A DNA stretch of 34,669 nt from Chara braunii (GCA_003427395.1 BFEA01000268.1:1487416-1522084); one strand, 5' to 3'. Positions 22,058-34,046 are shown, counted from the first letter of the stretch. The notes: a model not told the origin generated them from the letters alone. Made by a program: numbers and translations.

Positions 22058-22100
22058 AAGATCAAGGAGCCATGTGCTGTCGTAAGATCAAGGAGCCATG
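22058..22100. repeat. 26-bp tandem duplication downstream of the hAT core
   Basis: AAGATCAAGGAGCCATG occurs at 22058-22074 and 22084-22100. The 26-bp period is not a multiple of three and would shift any transposase tail frame. Confidence 0.7.
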
Positions 22101-24469
22101 CCCCGTCGTCCACCCTCTCCTCCTCAAGCTCCCGAATGTCGAATTTGGTCGACTTCGGTCTATGTCCGCGAGATTTGGACCAGTTCGCTGCCCTCCTCTT
22201 CACTTCCTCCGGGCCGTACTCCCTGTCTTGCATGAAGCCATCATAGGGAGCCAAGTAAGTCCTCCGGTGTCTCCCACTCCATTCGCTCGGTGGTAACAAA
22301 ACCGATCTTCATCTTCGACATCCTCTGCAACTTCTTGTTCCAATGGATGAAGACAAGCATTTGCAAGTTCTCCAGGCTCAACGTGTTTCTCCTATTTGTG
22401 TAAATGAGGTCGAAGGTCGACCAATTCCTTTCGCATGGAGAGGTGGTTGTCCACATACTAAGCATTGCGACTGCAATCTTCTGCAACGACTTGTGATTCT
22501 TCCCGTATGTCGGCCACCATTGCACCGGTGAAACGCGAGTGCCTCTCAAAGCCTCCTCTGAGTTCGGCGGAATCCACTCCAGATCTTTGTGATGGAAACT
22601 TTCCAAGGTCCTCCAACACTCTTTGTACTCTTTCAATTTTTTTGTGTAAACGGCAACAAAGTGTGCCAGACTGTTCATGATCTCCTTAGACTCCAAGTAA
22701 TCGAATAATCTAGGCGATCCGTGGAGTGGGTGCAACATCCATGCTGCTCTATGCAGAGTTAGAGGCATCATCCGCACATGTTCCTTCACCTTCTTCGTCA
22801 CGATTGCCCTTGTCTCACAAACCATGGACAAAACAGCCATCCTCTTCTCCAACGTGATCCCCAAAGCCCACACCTGCATCCCCATACTCCCGTCTATGTC
22901 CATGTCCTTCATCAATGAAAAGACTGGCTGACGCAAAGTGCATGCCCGCTCGACGGTCAACCGCCAAGCGGGTCTCGTATGAGATCCTTCAATGCTCGCG
23001 CCCTTGTCGTTGCAGTCCGGTCCCATGGGGAATCATCCCAGCGCGCATGGGATACAGTCGCCAGCAACACTGCCTCCACCTCCCGTAGTCTCTGCAACAT
23101 GAAGAAGTTTGTGCCGAATCTTGTTTTCCCTGGTTGGATCAACTCCAACGACCTACCGTCTTTGATGCCCTGTTGTGTTTTATACTCCCTCCTGGCCCTT
23201 CTGAACATCGCCAATGCTCTCAGGTGTTTCTTGATGAAGGTGGTGATCTTTGTGCCTTGCATAATTACTCCTCCAATCCATGGCACTGAAGTGATGTCGC
23301 ACATGAGCAGGTTACACACATGGCATGCACATGGCACCCAAGGAATCCTCCTAATCGTCGGGTCGTCGTTTTCCTTGCGGATATGTTCACCTGTGCCAAG
23401 TCGGTGCATATGGCATTGACCCTGTGCACCCCCAACTCCCTGATGACCTCCTCCCACATCTTCTCCAAAGCCGGAGCCGACTTGTCCTTCCCCTCCATAT
23501 CAACACTCTTCACCATGACAGCCCCCGAATCCCCGGCCGCAATGAAGTTCATGACTGCCCTGTCGCTGGTCGTTGTCGTACTGTCCGTCATCAACTTAAG
23601 GCTTGTAATATCCCATGGCTCACGGATCTTCTCCAAATCTCCATCCACAGTTTTGCACTCCGTGGGTAGGGCCTTCGTCCTTAAGAAGTTGTACCTTGGC
23701 GACCTGGCCGCCTCGCTCATGATTCTCTCCATGTTCTTATAGGAGTCTGATCTTGCAGCGTTGAATGGAATGTCGTTCTTGAAGTAGAATGAGGCGATTG
23801 CCTGGTCAAACTTTTTCTGGAGCTCATCCACGACAAAAGTGGCCATGGATGTCTGCTGACGCCCCACACCGGCAGAGGGAGGTCGTGGTGGGCGAGTGGA
23901 AGCCAGTACGGGACCCCGCAAGTACTTGACGATCTCTGATGGCGTCTTATTATCCGTGCAAGTGGGGGCTGCTCTGTTCACGATGGAGGTCGATCCAAAA
24001 CCAATGCCGATCCCTTCCTTCGGCGCCGGACTTGCCCTGCAATCTGCCCCCAACGGAGGTGTGTCATGACCACCCTCCCCCCCCGTGCGCTGATCGGGCT
24101 CCAAATCCACGGGATCCTCCGCGACTGGCGGACGGCTTTGCGTCCTGTAATACTCGTTCAGTTTCCTCATCATCACTGGGCATATTCCTTGTGACGAGTG
24201 GCACTTGCAGCAGCAATCTCCCCGGTGTTGTGCTTACAGTGAGCAACTTCTGACGATTGGACAAAGTGCTTCGCCGCCCTCGACGCCGTTCCGGCGAACT
24301 CCTTGTTGCACCATCTGCACCGCAATCTCCAGTTGCCATGTGATGTACCGCCCAACAACTTCTGCCCTCGGTCCACCCATTTCCAAACGTTGAACTTCCA
24401 TAGCAGTTCCTCTTTAACTTAGCAGTATTGGGCACGAATGGTCCCCGATTACCTGCCATGGTCGTCAAA

Positions 24470-24794
24470 AAGATGTTAGAAGAAGAAGAAGGAGAAGGGG
24501 TGGGTGATGGTGGTAAGAAGAAGAAGAAGAAGAAGTTGAAGAAAAAGAAGATGGGGTGGATGATTAGGAAGAGAAGAAGAAGAAGAAGGGGTGGCTGACG
24601 AGTGCCGAAGAACTTCCGAAGAAAAAAATAATAATAAAATAAAAACGGAAGATGGGGTGGATGATGAGTGCCTACAAATTTCCGAAAAAAAAAAAAAAAT
24701 ACTAAAATAAAAATGGAAGATGGGGTGGATGACGAGGTTCTAACGAATTTCAGAAGGAAAAAAAAGAACGAAGTGGGGGTGGGTGATGGTGGGG

Positions 24795-24830
<36 letters not shown>

Positions 24831-24849
24831 AGAAGATGGGGTGGAAGCA

Positions 24850-24884
<35 letters not shown>

Positions 24885-25462
24885 AGAAGAACATGGGGTG
24901 GAAGAAGAAGAAGAAGAAGAAAAGGAAGTGGATTAGGGAGAATAAAAGAACAAGAAGAATTAGGGTAAACTTATTGCTATTGCAGTTCAATGAAGAAGAA
25001 GAAGAAGAAGAGGAAGAAGAAGAAGATGTGGGGGATGATGAGTGCCTAACGAATTTCCGAGGGGAAAAAAAGAAACAACGAAGTGGGGGCGGGTGATGGT
25101 GTGGGGAAGAAGAAGAAAAAGAAGAAGAAGAAGAGGAAGAAGAATTAAAGAAGAAGAAGAAGAAGAAGAAGAAAGGGTGAATGATTAGGGAGAGAAGAAG
25201 AAGAAGAAGAATTGGGGTTAAGTTAGTGCTGTTGCACTTGAACGAAGAAGAAGAAGAAGAAGAAGATGGGGTGGCTGTGGAGCGGCCTACAAATTTTCGA
25301 ATTAAAAAAAAAAAANAAAAAACGAAGTGGGGGTGGGTGATGGTGGGGGGAAGAAGAAGAAGAATAGGAAGAAGAGATGAAGGGGTGGATGATTGGGGAG
25401 AGAAGAAGAAGAAGATGTGGGGAATGATATGTGTCTAACGGATTTCCGAAAAAAAAAGCCTG
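24470..25462. repeat. Purine-rich (GAA)n minisatellite-like tract
   Basis: Nearly all purines on + for about 1 kb: GAAGAA blocks alternate with GATGGGGTGGATGATTAGGGAGAG, GTGGGGGTGGGTGATGGTGGGG and CGAATTTCCGAAAAAAAA modules, repeated four to five times in varying order. An N at 25316 sits in an A run. Frames reading poly-Lys/Glu or poly-Phe are artefacts. Confidence 0.9.
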
Positions 25463-25541
25463 GGACCTCACCAATCTTTGTGGTCTGATGACAACTAATA
25501 TCTGTCTTCAATTCTCCACCACCCGTTTTATACACCATTAG

Positions 25542-26347
25542 ACTTCCTTGCAATCACCCTTCAGCGTGATGCTGATCGTTCCCAACTACAGCGAGAGGAT
25601 TGTAATTATACCAGCGAAGGAGGCTTTACCATTGCTGTCCTACAAGTAGCAATGAGGGACCGTCAACTTGAACTATGCAATGCTCGAGCAGGTGAGTTGT
25701 TTAATCCTCCATCCCTCATCTTTGTCTGCATTGTGCACGGGCCTGGCCATTACATGGCAATTGTACATGCCTCTGACCATTGGGAGCTGTGGGAGAACGA
25801 CACCATGGTCCATGCCATGACTGATGTCACTGATTTCTTTCAAAAGGATGTTGGTTTCTTGCCACAACAAACCATCTGCAATCTCTTTTATGTCGAAGAT
25901 CATTCCGCTGGCCCCGTGCTGCAGCAAGACAATGTACTAACACTCTGTGACCTTCTCCTTTGCACAGCCACAAACACTGTTACACTCGGCTGTAGCCGCC
26001 ATCGTCTCTGTCACAATCACTACAATGACATGGTTTCTGCATCCATGTGTGCAGAGGACTGTCCCTCCTCTCCTGACTGCAGGCACCGTCCGCATCTGGA
26101 CAGTCAATGTCCATTTTGCAGCCATAGGCGCTATACTGAATGCATGCTTTTTTGTGGTGACAATTCTTCCTTCATTTTGGCCTGCATTCAACATGCCATT
26201 TGTCGGGGGTGTATGGTGGGCGTGCTCAATGCCAGGCATCGTGGCAATTGTTGCACTGAGAATGCTCAGCTAGCACTTCCATGTGTTCATCCACCTCATC
26301 TTTACAATATATGTCCTCTCGGTTGTCAAGGACAAACTCTTTCTTGA
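25542..26347 (+). CDS. Josephin-like deubiquitinase domain fused to two RING-like fingers (3' exon)
   Basis: The exon starts after a branch-like CTAAT, a pyrimidine tract and ACCATTAG at 25541; the in-frame stop at 25496 shows the coding start is not here. DFLAITLQRDADRSQLQRED, EGGFTIAVLQVAMRDRQLEL and FVCIVHGPGHYMAIVHASDHW align with the second half of Josephin (ataxin-3 family): GFFSIQVI..AL and FICN..HWF.VRK...W. GHY supplies the active-site His, and WELWEND may supply the Asn/Asp. The catalytic Cys would be in an upstream exon, not seen. Counting from Met at 25652, residues 99-156 give C-x4-C-x9-C-x2-H-x2-C-x2-H-x29-C-x2-C. Residues 164-225 give C-x3-C-x9-C-x2-H-x2-C-x2-C-x33-C-x3-C, both RING-like. 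A ubiquitin-editing role is inference. A C19 (USP) protease is the alternative, as GHY...W...ND is similar. Confidence 0.55.
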
Positions 26348-29300
26348 GCCTTTTCGTATCCTTGTTTGCCTTCATCTCCACTCCACACTTCGTACTTTCC
26401 CTTACTTTCCCTTCTATCTTTTTCTTTGTCTGCTCTCCATCTCTCTGCCTTGTGTTTATCCCCTCCCCCTTCACTCTGCCTCTTTCTCACAGCGTACAAG
26501 TTGCAATCAGATTTGTCTTCTTTCGCTCAGCATGCATGCAAATAGGTGACGATCACACCTGGCACAACAGCGGCCACACAAAGCTCAGAGATAACGTAGC
26601 CAGGAACATAACTCAGATTCAAGCTTGTCTTGAAATGGCTATGGCGCGAAGCGCCAGACCAAGATTCCCGACTGATCATCTGTATCACCCAACTTGTTCG
26701 CACACACACAACACACTGTGGATCACCCTGGATGTCCCACACATACTCACTCTCACATGTATACACACACACTAACCTCCTAACTGGCAGCTATGGCTGC
26801 CATCTACCTCCTACTACTAACTAGCGGTTATGGCTGCCTCTTCCTCCTCTTAGCCCTCTCGTTCTTCGGGCACCTGCAGACCAACGTAGCACAAGACGCT
26901 CGGACAGCGCTTCCACACCGCTCACAGGCAGAATGAATGAAAGACTTGATGCTGTTGGTGCGAATACCCTTACAAGGGTATACGACCTGGCTGACAAAAA
27001 ATAGGTTCGGTTTAAAGTTTGAGTGCACCGTGCAAGTCGTACTTGTGTCTGTTGCTGATTGAATGGTTGACTAGAGTAGAGAGTGTGTGGGCGCGCAGAC
27101 TTAAGGCGCACGTGATCTCTTTTCTTGTTGATAGTTGAGAAGCCGGCGTGGTTGCCGGACAGGTTTTTGTCTCCGATTAAACTAGGATTAAAAAGGATTT
27201 TGGTCTCCTAATTGGTGCGTTTGATCGTGGCATGTGTATGTGCGGAGGACGACGGTGTGGCTCGCGTGACGAGAGTCCGAGGGTGGGCGGGGGTCGCAAT
27301 GATTGAGGAGGATTAGCATGAGAGATGAGAGGGTGCTCATGGGAGTTTTGGTACACCCGCGCGCCTCGTAACACCCGCTTATATAGGATATTGCTAGTGC
27401 TAGAACCAGCCTTGGGACTAGCACTATTGGTTACGGTGTCGGACTTTCAAACGGGGGATTCAGAGATCGAGACCCGTGAGCGGCGATGCGAGATCATTGG
27501 AGCAATTTGAAGGGACTGAGGGGTTGAGGGCCCGATGGGGCCATCCCCCTTGGCTTTGTTGTCGACCGTACATGTGGGCCTGATAGGTGGGACAATAGCT
27601 ATTTTATTTTGCTGGGTATTCGTGTTCCTCCTCCTTTCAGGACGGGTGCTGGTTCCAATACCAGAATCAAGACCCAAACCAGTACTGAAAGTCGACGTTC
27701 CTGGCTCAGCTGGAACACTCGAGAAATGGCGAAGTGCGGTTATGAGCCTGAAACCCGATGGCCGCAGATGAGTAAAATATTGCGGCTCAAATTTACCTTT
27801 TGGGGGCGATCAGTTCGATGGTAATACCTCGAGGCCGTCGACCGTGTTTTTGTACTTCGGGACATCGGTTTACATAGGGACGATACTGGAGTACTTGTCT
27901 GGCCCGCCTAGAATCAGAAAGTCTTCAGGTGAGTTGCTCTGCGTTGACAGAGGGGATTGTTTAAGGTGTGCTGCCCGGCGGGAAGAGAGATTTCGCTCTT
28001 TTCGATAACCAAAGCGTTGTCAGACCAGCGGAGTGGAAAGGTGCGCCAGATCATGGAAAAAAGAGCAGACAGAAGGGAGAGCGGTAGCGTGCAAAAGAGA
28101 GATGGCAGACGAAGTGAGAGGCGAGGGTGGGATGTGCTAGCTTCACCGATCCTTCGAAGAAATTGGACAAAAAGAAGTGCTAGGAAGGGTATTTCGGGGT
28201 GGGCGACGCCGAATCTGCAGTTAGTTTTGGTAAGGAGTTCAGGAAGAAAACGATGTGCGCAAAGCTATGGTGGGAGTAGAGATAGAGGAAGCAAAAAGAT
28301 TCAGAATACTATTCGATTCTCAACAAGATCGATTGAGGGAAGGTGTAGTTAGGGGTTTAGTGTCAGGTCTATCCGAATTCAGAGTTGGTTTTAGCAGGAA
28401 GTTAGTAGTATAAAAGCTAGTAAGAAAAAAAAGTGTTGGGAGGTTCAGAGTCCAAGGTAGCCCGAATCCGAGCTCGTTTACATTCCGAAGGCTTATTTTT
28501 AGAGACTTTTAAGGGATGGTAAATCCGATGCCGAGCTCAGATTTCGAGCTCGACGAGGAAAAAAATTCCGTTGACAACAGCGAGGGTTGCGAGATGCAAA
28601 AAAAGGCAATCAAAATTGATGAAATCGAGAATAACGCTTATTAAGAAAAAACACAACATATTGCAAAAAGATTTTTGTATACTATTGTTTCATTGTAGTG
28701 GTTTGACTAGCCAACAATGGCTATAGTTGAAGAATCTTTTATATGTCACTCATGGTGAAACTTGGAAGCGACAATGTATGTTTTCGCGTTCGAGCGGAAG
28801 AATTCATTCGATTTTGCTTATCCCTTCGATCGAAGTAGGCCCTTTCTGTCTCTTTGCGCGAATAGTTGAATACCAGTGTGTATTTTCATATTTTGGCGGT
28901 GGATCCTTCCGACGTTGCTCATTGCATTGATAGACATAACAGGAGGTTGGCTGCGTGATTGGGGAGCTTACCTATTGACCGGTGCATCGCTCATCCGGGG
29001 AAATGCACCTAGCCGAGTTTAGCAGGAGATTCATTACGAATTGCTTGCTCAACCGGAGGCCGTAGCTGTTGCCTACCTCATTCCGCGTGTAGTTGCAAGA
29101 CGGGTGCCCCTTCCCGTTTTCGACCGGGAGGTGCACTCTGACTTTACTCGTCCTGTTGGAGGGAGAAAGGGAGGGTGATTGATACTTACTAGTTGCGTCG
29201 GCCGCAGGCCACGATTACCTGCGAGGGAGTGAGTGTATGCTTGCCCGTTGGAGGCGGAGAGCGGTGAAGCTAGGTCTATGTACAACAGAGCCAGAAGATA

Positions 29301-30380
29301 CTCCGGCAGAGGCTCGCGGCAGTACTGACGTACGAATCGGACTTGGGTTTGAGGTGGAGGACCTTTCGAACCGCCTCATGGCAAGGGTATTTCCAAGTTC
29401 TTGCGAGATAGCTGGTCTTGCAGTCTGTTGAGGGAAGCTTGCGGGCAAGAAATGGTTGGCACCCGCCTTTGGGAACAACAATGTGATACTGAATGTTGTG
29501 TATTACCGCTTCGACTACCAGTCTGCTGGCTCGTTATTTGTCGTTGCTACTTATACGAGGCTATTGCTGTTGATGAAGTTCACCGAGCGCAACTAGGGCT
29601 TGTTGCAGTGCACACTTGTAGTGGTTCGATATGCCTCACGCTACGTGTTGTTATGGGGCATTGGCGATAGGCTCGGTTTGAACGGAGCGGTTTAAAGCTA
29701 ACATAGGCAGGATGTTGTCGGGATGGGCAGCGTGTTGAACAGTGGTTGGAGTTGTGAAGGGGTAGAACGTGAGAATCTTTGCTGCGAATTGAAGAGTCGC
29801 CAGAGAGTCAACAGGTGGCAGTCTGGCTTGTCATTGACCAAGTTGTTGTGCACTATGGTCGCCATTGTGGGCCCCTCGGACGTTTGAAGGATTCAAGGCC
29901 CTCTCATGCGAGTTGAGTGTACCATCCTTGTATCTGAGAGACTAACCCCTTCTCCTTCTACTCTTCTTGTTCTAAGTCAAGTCTTTCAGTTTGCAAAGGA
30001 AGGCGGTAGGTGGGATTGCACCCCGTAATCCGTGCCAAGGCCTTTGTGGGAGGTTGCCCTACCGATTGCGGGAGCTCTGCCGGGACCTAGGCGAGGTTTT
30101 GGAGGCAGGGAACCGAGTGGTAATCATCATCCCCTTTTATAAACCTAGTTAAAACCCTTACACATACATCTTTCTATGAATTGGTGAGTATACTGCATGC
30201 ATCCCTATTGATTTCATGTTTGACTTTCTCGATATAAAGCAAAGCTAAGAAAAGGAAAGCATGCACAATCTTGGTTTCATTTTGTTGCTTGTTTGAATTC
30301 ATATTAAAAAAGGGTTGTGAATTGGGGGAACGCGGGAGGAAGGTGGTCTTGCTTACGATTGTCCGGGTCAACCAAAAGTT
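26348..30380. other. 4 kb without a supported gene
   Basis: Open frames are under 165 codons and without motifs; most are CT- or CA-rich. A short repeat, CTAACT-GC-G-TATGGCTGCC, occurs at 26779-26800 and 26818-26838. GATCGAGACCC at 27458-27468, with TGGTTACGG upstream, resembles Pol III boxes. No LTR or terminal repeat pair was found. Confidence 0.4.
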
Positions 30381-31040
30381 GGGCTTAGCTTCTAAGTTGA
30401 ATGGCCAGCACTGTGTTTATTTTGATTGCATGGAGGACAAAACTTTATTCCTAATTTGGATGGTATGATTGTTCCGACTTGTGAGGGTTGCATGTGATTT
30501 TTTTTTCAGGGACCAAGCTTAGTTTCTAAGTGGGATGGCTCAAACTTCTTTTTGTTTATTTTGAGGGAATCGGGCGAAGGACGAGACTCAGTTTCTAAGT
30601 TGAATGGTTTGGTCTGGAGCCATGCATATGTTGGAACCAAGGAATAGTTATACCTAATACTCTACAATTATTTTACTTATGAGCGGGTTAGTCAAACTTT
30701 GTTTTTAAGTTGAATGGTTTGAATATAGCTTATTATAATAAAGAGAGGATTAATTAAGAATATTAATTGATGTCAAGAAGGGTGGTTGAACTTTGTTTTT
30801 AAGTTGAATGGTTTTGTCGTATGGTATCTTAAAAGACCAAGGGCAAAAAGGTATATATAACTTGGCTACTTGACCAGTTCAGGGCGACTAGGCTTTGTTT
30901 CTAAGTTGAATGGCCCAATCATATGCCCAAAGAAGAGAAAAGTAGTAGTGCCCTGTGTTTGTGTATATTCAATGACTGAGCTAGACTTTGTTTTTAAGTT
31001 GAATGGTTTAGGCCTCATGTATTTAAGTTGAATGGTCCGG
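30381..31040 (+). repeat. Iterated motif around AAGTTGAATGG, about eight copies
   Basis: CTTTGTTTTTAAGTTGAATGGTTTG-like copies lie at about 30381, 30513, 30585, 30691, 30786, 30889, 30981 and 31021. Spacing is 40-130 bp. The core AAGTTGAATGG is exact in all except the second (AAGTGGGATGG). Between copies the sequence is unrelated, so only the motif is conserved. Confidence 0.85.
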
Positions 31041-31331
31041 CTTTACACCTCATGTAAGTTGGGCATGAGGATTAAATCATTGAGAGACTATGAACTATTG
31101 TTCACACGGTTAAACTCTGGGACTGGGTGAGAGTACCTATTATTGTGGTATGAACTTGCATGTGGCTGAGCGAGAGCTTTACTTGGTCTGAGTTTCAGTT
31201 TGATAGGTAGTTGCTTTAGTTGCTCGCCACGTGCTAGAGGTATAGGAGTTAGTTCAATTCATGCATTTTCTTAGCTAACTTCTTTTTTACTTAGATCAAT
31301 TCTCACATTTTTTGGAATCATTTATTTCACT

Positions 31332-31985
31332 TGGCTTTGTAATCATTTTGGAAAGCTACTTCTTTACGGGAAGCACTGCCGAAACTTCTACAAAATCAAG
31401 GAATTAGTTAAATTTTGGCTTTTCAAAGTTCAATTTTTGTCTAAAGTTTTATATTTGGCTTAGTATAAATCTGGAAAGCCTTATTTTCTAAGGGAAGTGC
31501 TCTGCAAATTTGCTAATTCAAGGAGTTAGACAAATGGTTTTTCAAAGTTCATTTTTTGTCTGAAGTTTTATCTTTGGCTTAGTATAAATTTGGAAAACCT
31601 TATTTTCTAAGGGAAGTGCTCTGCAAATTGCTGCTAATTCAAAGAGTTGGACAAAATTTGATTTTGGGAGTTCAAAATCGTTTTAGATTTGCTATTTAGC
31701 TTTGTATAAATTTCGGAAAGCTACTTTCTTTATGGAAAACGTTGTCAAAATTTCGGCAGGAACTCGTCTTATTTTCGAGTCCTTATCTGACTTAGAATAA
31801 TTTTGGTAAGTCTACTTCTTTAAAGAAGATGTTGCCCAAATTTTTAATAATTTAGGGAGTTGGACAAAAGTTGGCTTTCTAGAGTTGAGGACCATTTCAG
31901 TTTTCATATTCGAGCAAGTATAAATTCTAAAAAGGTACTTTTACTACTGGAAGCGTTGTCGAAATTTTCTTAGTTGAGAGGAGTA
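31332..31985 (+). repeat. About six diverged copies of a ~120-bp tandem repeat
   Basis: Units start near 31332, 31456, 31575, 31697, 31789 and 31912. Shared words are TTGGCTTAGTATAAAT, GGAAAGC-TA-TTTCT, GGAAG-G-TG-C-AAATTT and AATTCAAGGAGTTGGACAAA. Copies 2 and 3 are most alike; copy 4 is truncated to about 92 bp. No coding frame survives. Confidence 0.85.
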
Positions 31986-33178
31986 AGATTATATTCTGAT
32001 AGGAAAGATTTTGGTGATCCATCCTATATAGGTCTTCCTTTCTTTTGGCACTTGCATAGAGGTAGACTTAGACTTAAATATGAGAAGATTTTGAGTAGGA
32101 TGTGACATGGAGGCTTATTTAGGCTTGGGAATTGACTTGTTTTGTGTTACAGGTTCTTTGATCATTCAATTCAAGATTGAACTAGTCTCAGTTTGACCCC
32201 ACTAGGATCATCTTTTGTTATCATTGATAACAAGTCGGTTGCCGATTCGTCGATTTACGACTGAAGTATAACTCCCTCTCACCACTCCACCTAAAGGCTT
32301 TAGCCCCTGTGGTTTGATTTGTTTCATTGGGTTTTCACACGGACGTTATTGAATGGCCATTTAACGAAGATGCTGAGTATTTTATTATGGAAGGTTGGGC
32401 AAAGGTTGGGGCTTGTGTGACTAAAGCGAGGGGTATGAGTGCATCTTTGATGTGATTGCAAGTATGTTTCTGGTTCGAGCTTGGATTTGATTGTCTGCGA
32501 TTACGTATATATGGTTGAAGGGAGTCTCACTGTGATTGTGAGAGGTGATTGTCTCGTATTTATAACCCCCTATACGTGTATATCCCAAGTATCCACATGA
32601 TCTATTGTAAACGCTCGCTAGAGTTTCAACTGATTATGCGCTATAAGAAAATGGAGATCCCCTTTTGCCTTTTGCTTTTTAACATTATTATAGTTGGACG
32701 TAGGAGTTTGTGGCAGCCATCAAAGTCAAACCCCTTGACTTCTCTCTAAGCCCTGGATGATCGAGCTCGTCTCTTTGGCAGGAGCATGTGTACCACCCAC
32801 TCTCCGCAGAGTTGCAGAAGAGGGTGTGGTTCTCAACCGCCTTGGCGGTTGTCTCGCTTTGAGAGTTAAAACCCTCAAGGCACTTGTCAACCGAGACTTG
32901 AGTGTCGAACGAGACCCTCGAGACCATTGAGGGCCACGCGATTATGGGTACTACGTAATACTCCGTCGTTGGGACTGCTTGCATATCCATGCATGGCTAG
33001 TCGATATGAGAAAGCTTTGCGTTCACGCAATTTTATCTTAAGTCTTGCGCGCAATGCCGAACCGATTTTTATGTCAAAAGATTATGGGTCGGATACAAAA
33101 AGGACTGGGAGTGTTTTGTTTTATGTAAGTGAATTGACTTTTTGCTTTGGTGTGGTGTAATGCGTGGTAAGAAGGATG
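31986..33178. other. No gene seen
   Basis: Mostly AT-rich to 32700, then GC-richer. Frames are under 105 codons with no motif. Confidence 0.45.
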
Positions 33179-33179
33179 C

Positions 33180-33890
33180 GTCCTAGTCGACCGACAACGA
33201 GTCGTGCTTGGGACTTTAGGCCCGCAATGCGTCGGTTGGCGTGCTATAGCCTACAAGAAACGCCCTCGGCTGCGCCACCTCTGCAATTGCAACTAATTAG
33301 TTTTCGCATGCGTTTCAGTAGCTCGGCGGGGATACGCCCGTTCAAGGGTGGTGACAGCCCCTTGGGCGGAGTCAAGTTGTACGTCGCGTGGCCCTATCCT
33401 GTCGTAGGGGTTCGCGAGAGGTATGGCTGTCACACTTGGTCGGAGCGGCGACGAAAGCTCCATTGCACCAGGATAAAGGATAAAGTCCTACCACAAATCC
33501 TACGTGATGTGGTTGGGAGGGTCCCCTGGCGGGACGTCCTAGTTGACCGACAACGAGTCGTGCTTGGGACTTTAGCCCCCCAATGCGTCGGTTGGCATGC
33601 TATAGCCTACGAGAAACGCCCTCGGCTGGGCCACCTCTGCAATTGCAATTGATTAGCTTTCGCATGCGTTTCAGTAGCTCGGCGGGGATACGCCCGTTCA
33701 AGGGTGGTGACAGCCCCTTGGGCGGAGGCAAGTTGTACGTCGCGTGGTCCTATCCTGTCGTAGGGGTTCGCGAGAGGTATGGCTGCCGCACTCGGCTGGA
33801 GCGGCGACGAAAGCTCTATTGCACCAGGATAAAGGATAAAGTCCTGCCACAAATCCTACGTGACGCGGTTGGAGGGTCCCTTGGTGGGAC
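33180..33890. repeat. 356-bp tandem duplication
   Basis: 33180-33535 and 33536-33890 are near-identical, from TCCTAG-CGACCGACAACGAG to GGAGGGTCCC-TGG-GGGAC. Both open frames across it are parallel because of the duplication, which is not evidence of coding. The high identity suggests a fairly recent event. Confidence 0.92.
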
Positions 33891-34046
33891 CGATTCGCTC
33901 GACAACGCTGCCTCTTTGTTTATACTTTGGATCATCACAAGTCTTCCCTTGGACCCTAGGCCCGGGGTGCACACAGTCCCACATGGTACTTGTTGACTAG
34001 ACAAAGTGCGAGTGGGATTGGATACCGCTGACTAGGCTAGGTAGGA

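Larger units (their letters stand above)
20761..24459 (-). pseudogene. hAT-superfamily transposase (BED, DUF659, hAT dimerisation), frameshifted
   Basis: The ATG at 24459 starts MAGNRGPFVPNTAK; a frameshift near 24412 leads to WRLRCRWCNKEFAG...HCKHNTGEI, a BED-type zinc finger that binds DNA. DUF659, part of the catalytic fold, follows at about 23790-23330 (LMTDSTTTTSDRAVMNFIAAGDSG, then NAICTD; the Trp usual in this block is absent). Next is the CHVCNLLMCDI region (about 23330). The C-terminal dimerisation region (about 22500-22300) has SMWTTTSPCERNWSTFDLIYTNRRNTLS. Frameshifts near 24412, 24175, 23385, 22975 and 22250 make it a pseudogene. Beyond the usual end the strand stays largely open to a stop at 20761 (see next entry). 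I found no terminal inverted repeats. Confidence 0.85.

Noticed and set aside
24064-24990. A 308-codon minus-strand frame with poly-Phe stretches
   Set aside because: The Phe-rich part comes from GAA repeats read backwards; only the last third overlaps the real hAT start, in the wrong frame after a frameshift.
25937-26273. Overlapping frames on both strands inside the RING region
   Set aside because: The Cys/His spacing in the 25652 frame fits two RING-type fingers, while the other frames show no pattern.
26281-26775. A 164-codon plus-strand frame
   Set aside because: Composition is that of CT/TTC-rich sequence; no motif, and it starts inside the Josephin/RING exon.
30381-31985. Repeat-spacer pattern resembling a CRISPR array
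   Set aside because: Spacing is irregular, repeats diverge, the host is eukaryotic, and there is no cas gene.
33164-33996. Two parallel open frames of 162 and 137 codons
   Set aside because: They exist only because of the 356-bp duplication; there is no motif and the sequence is not biased like coding DNA.
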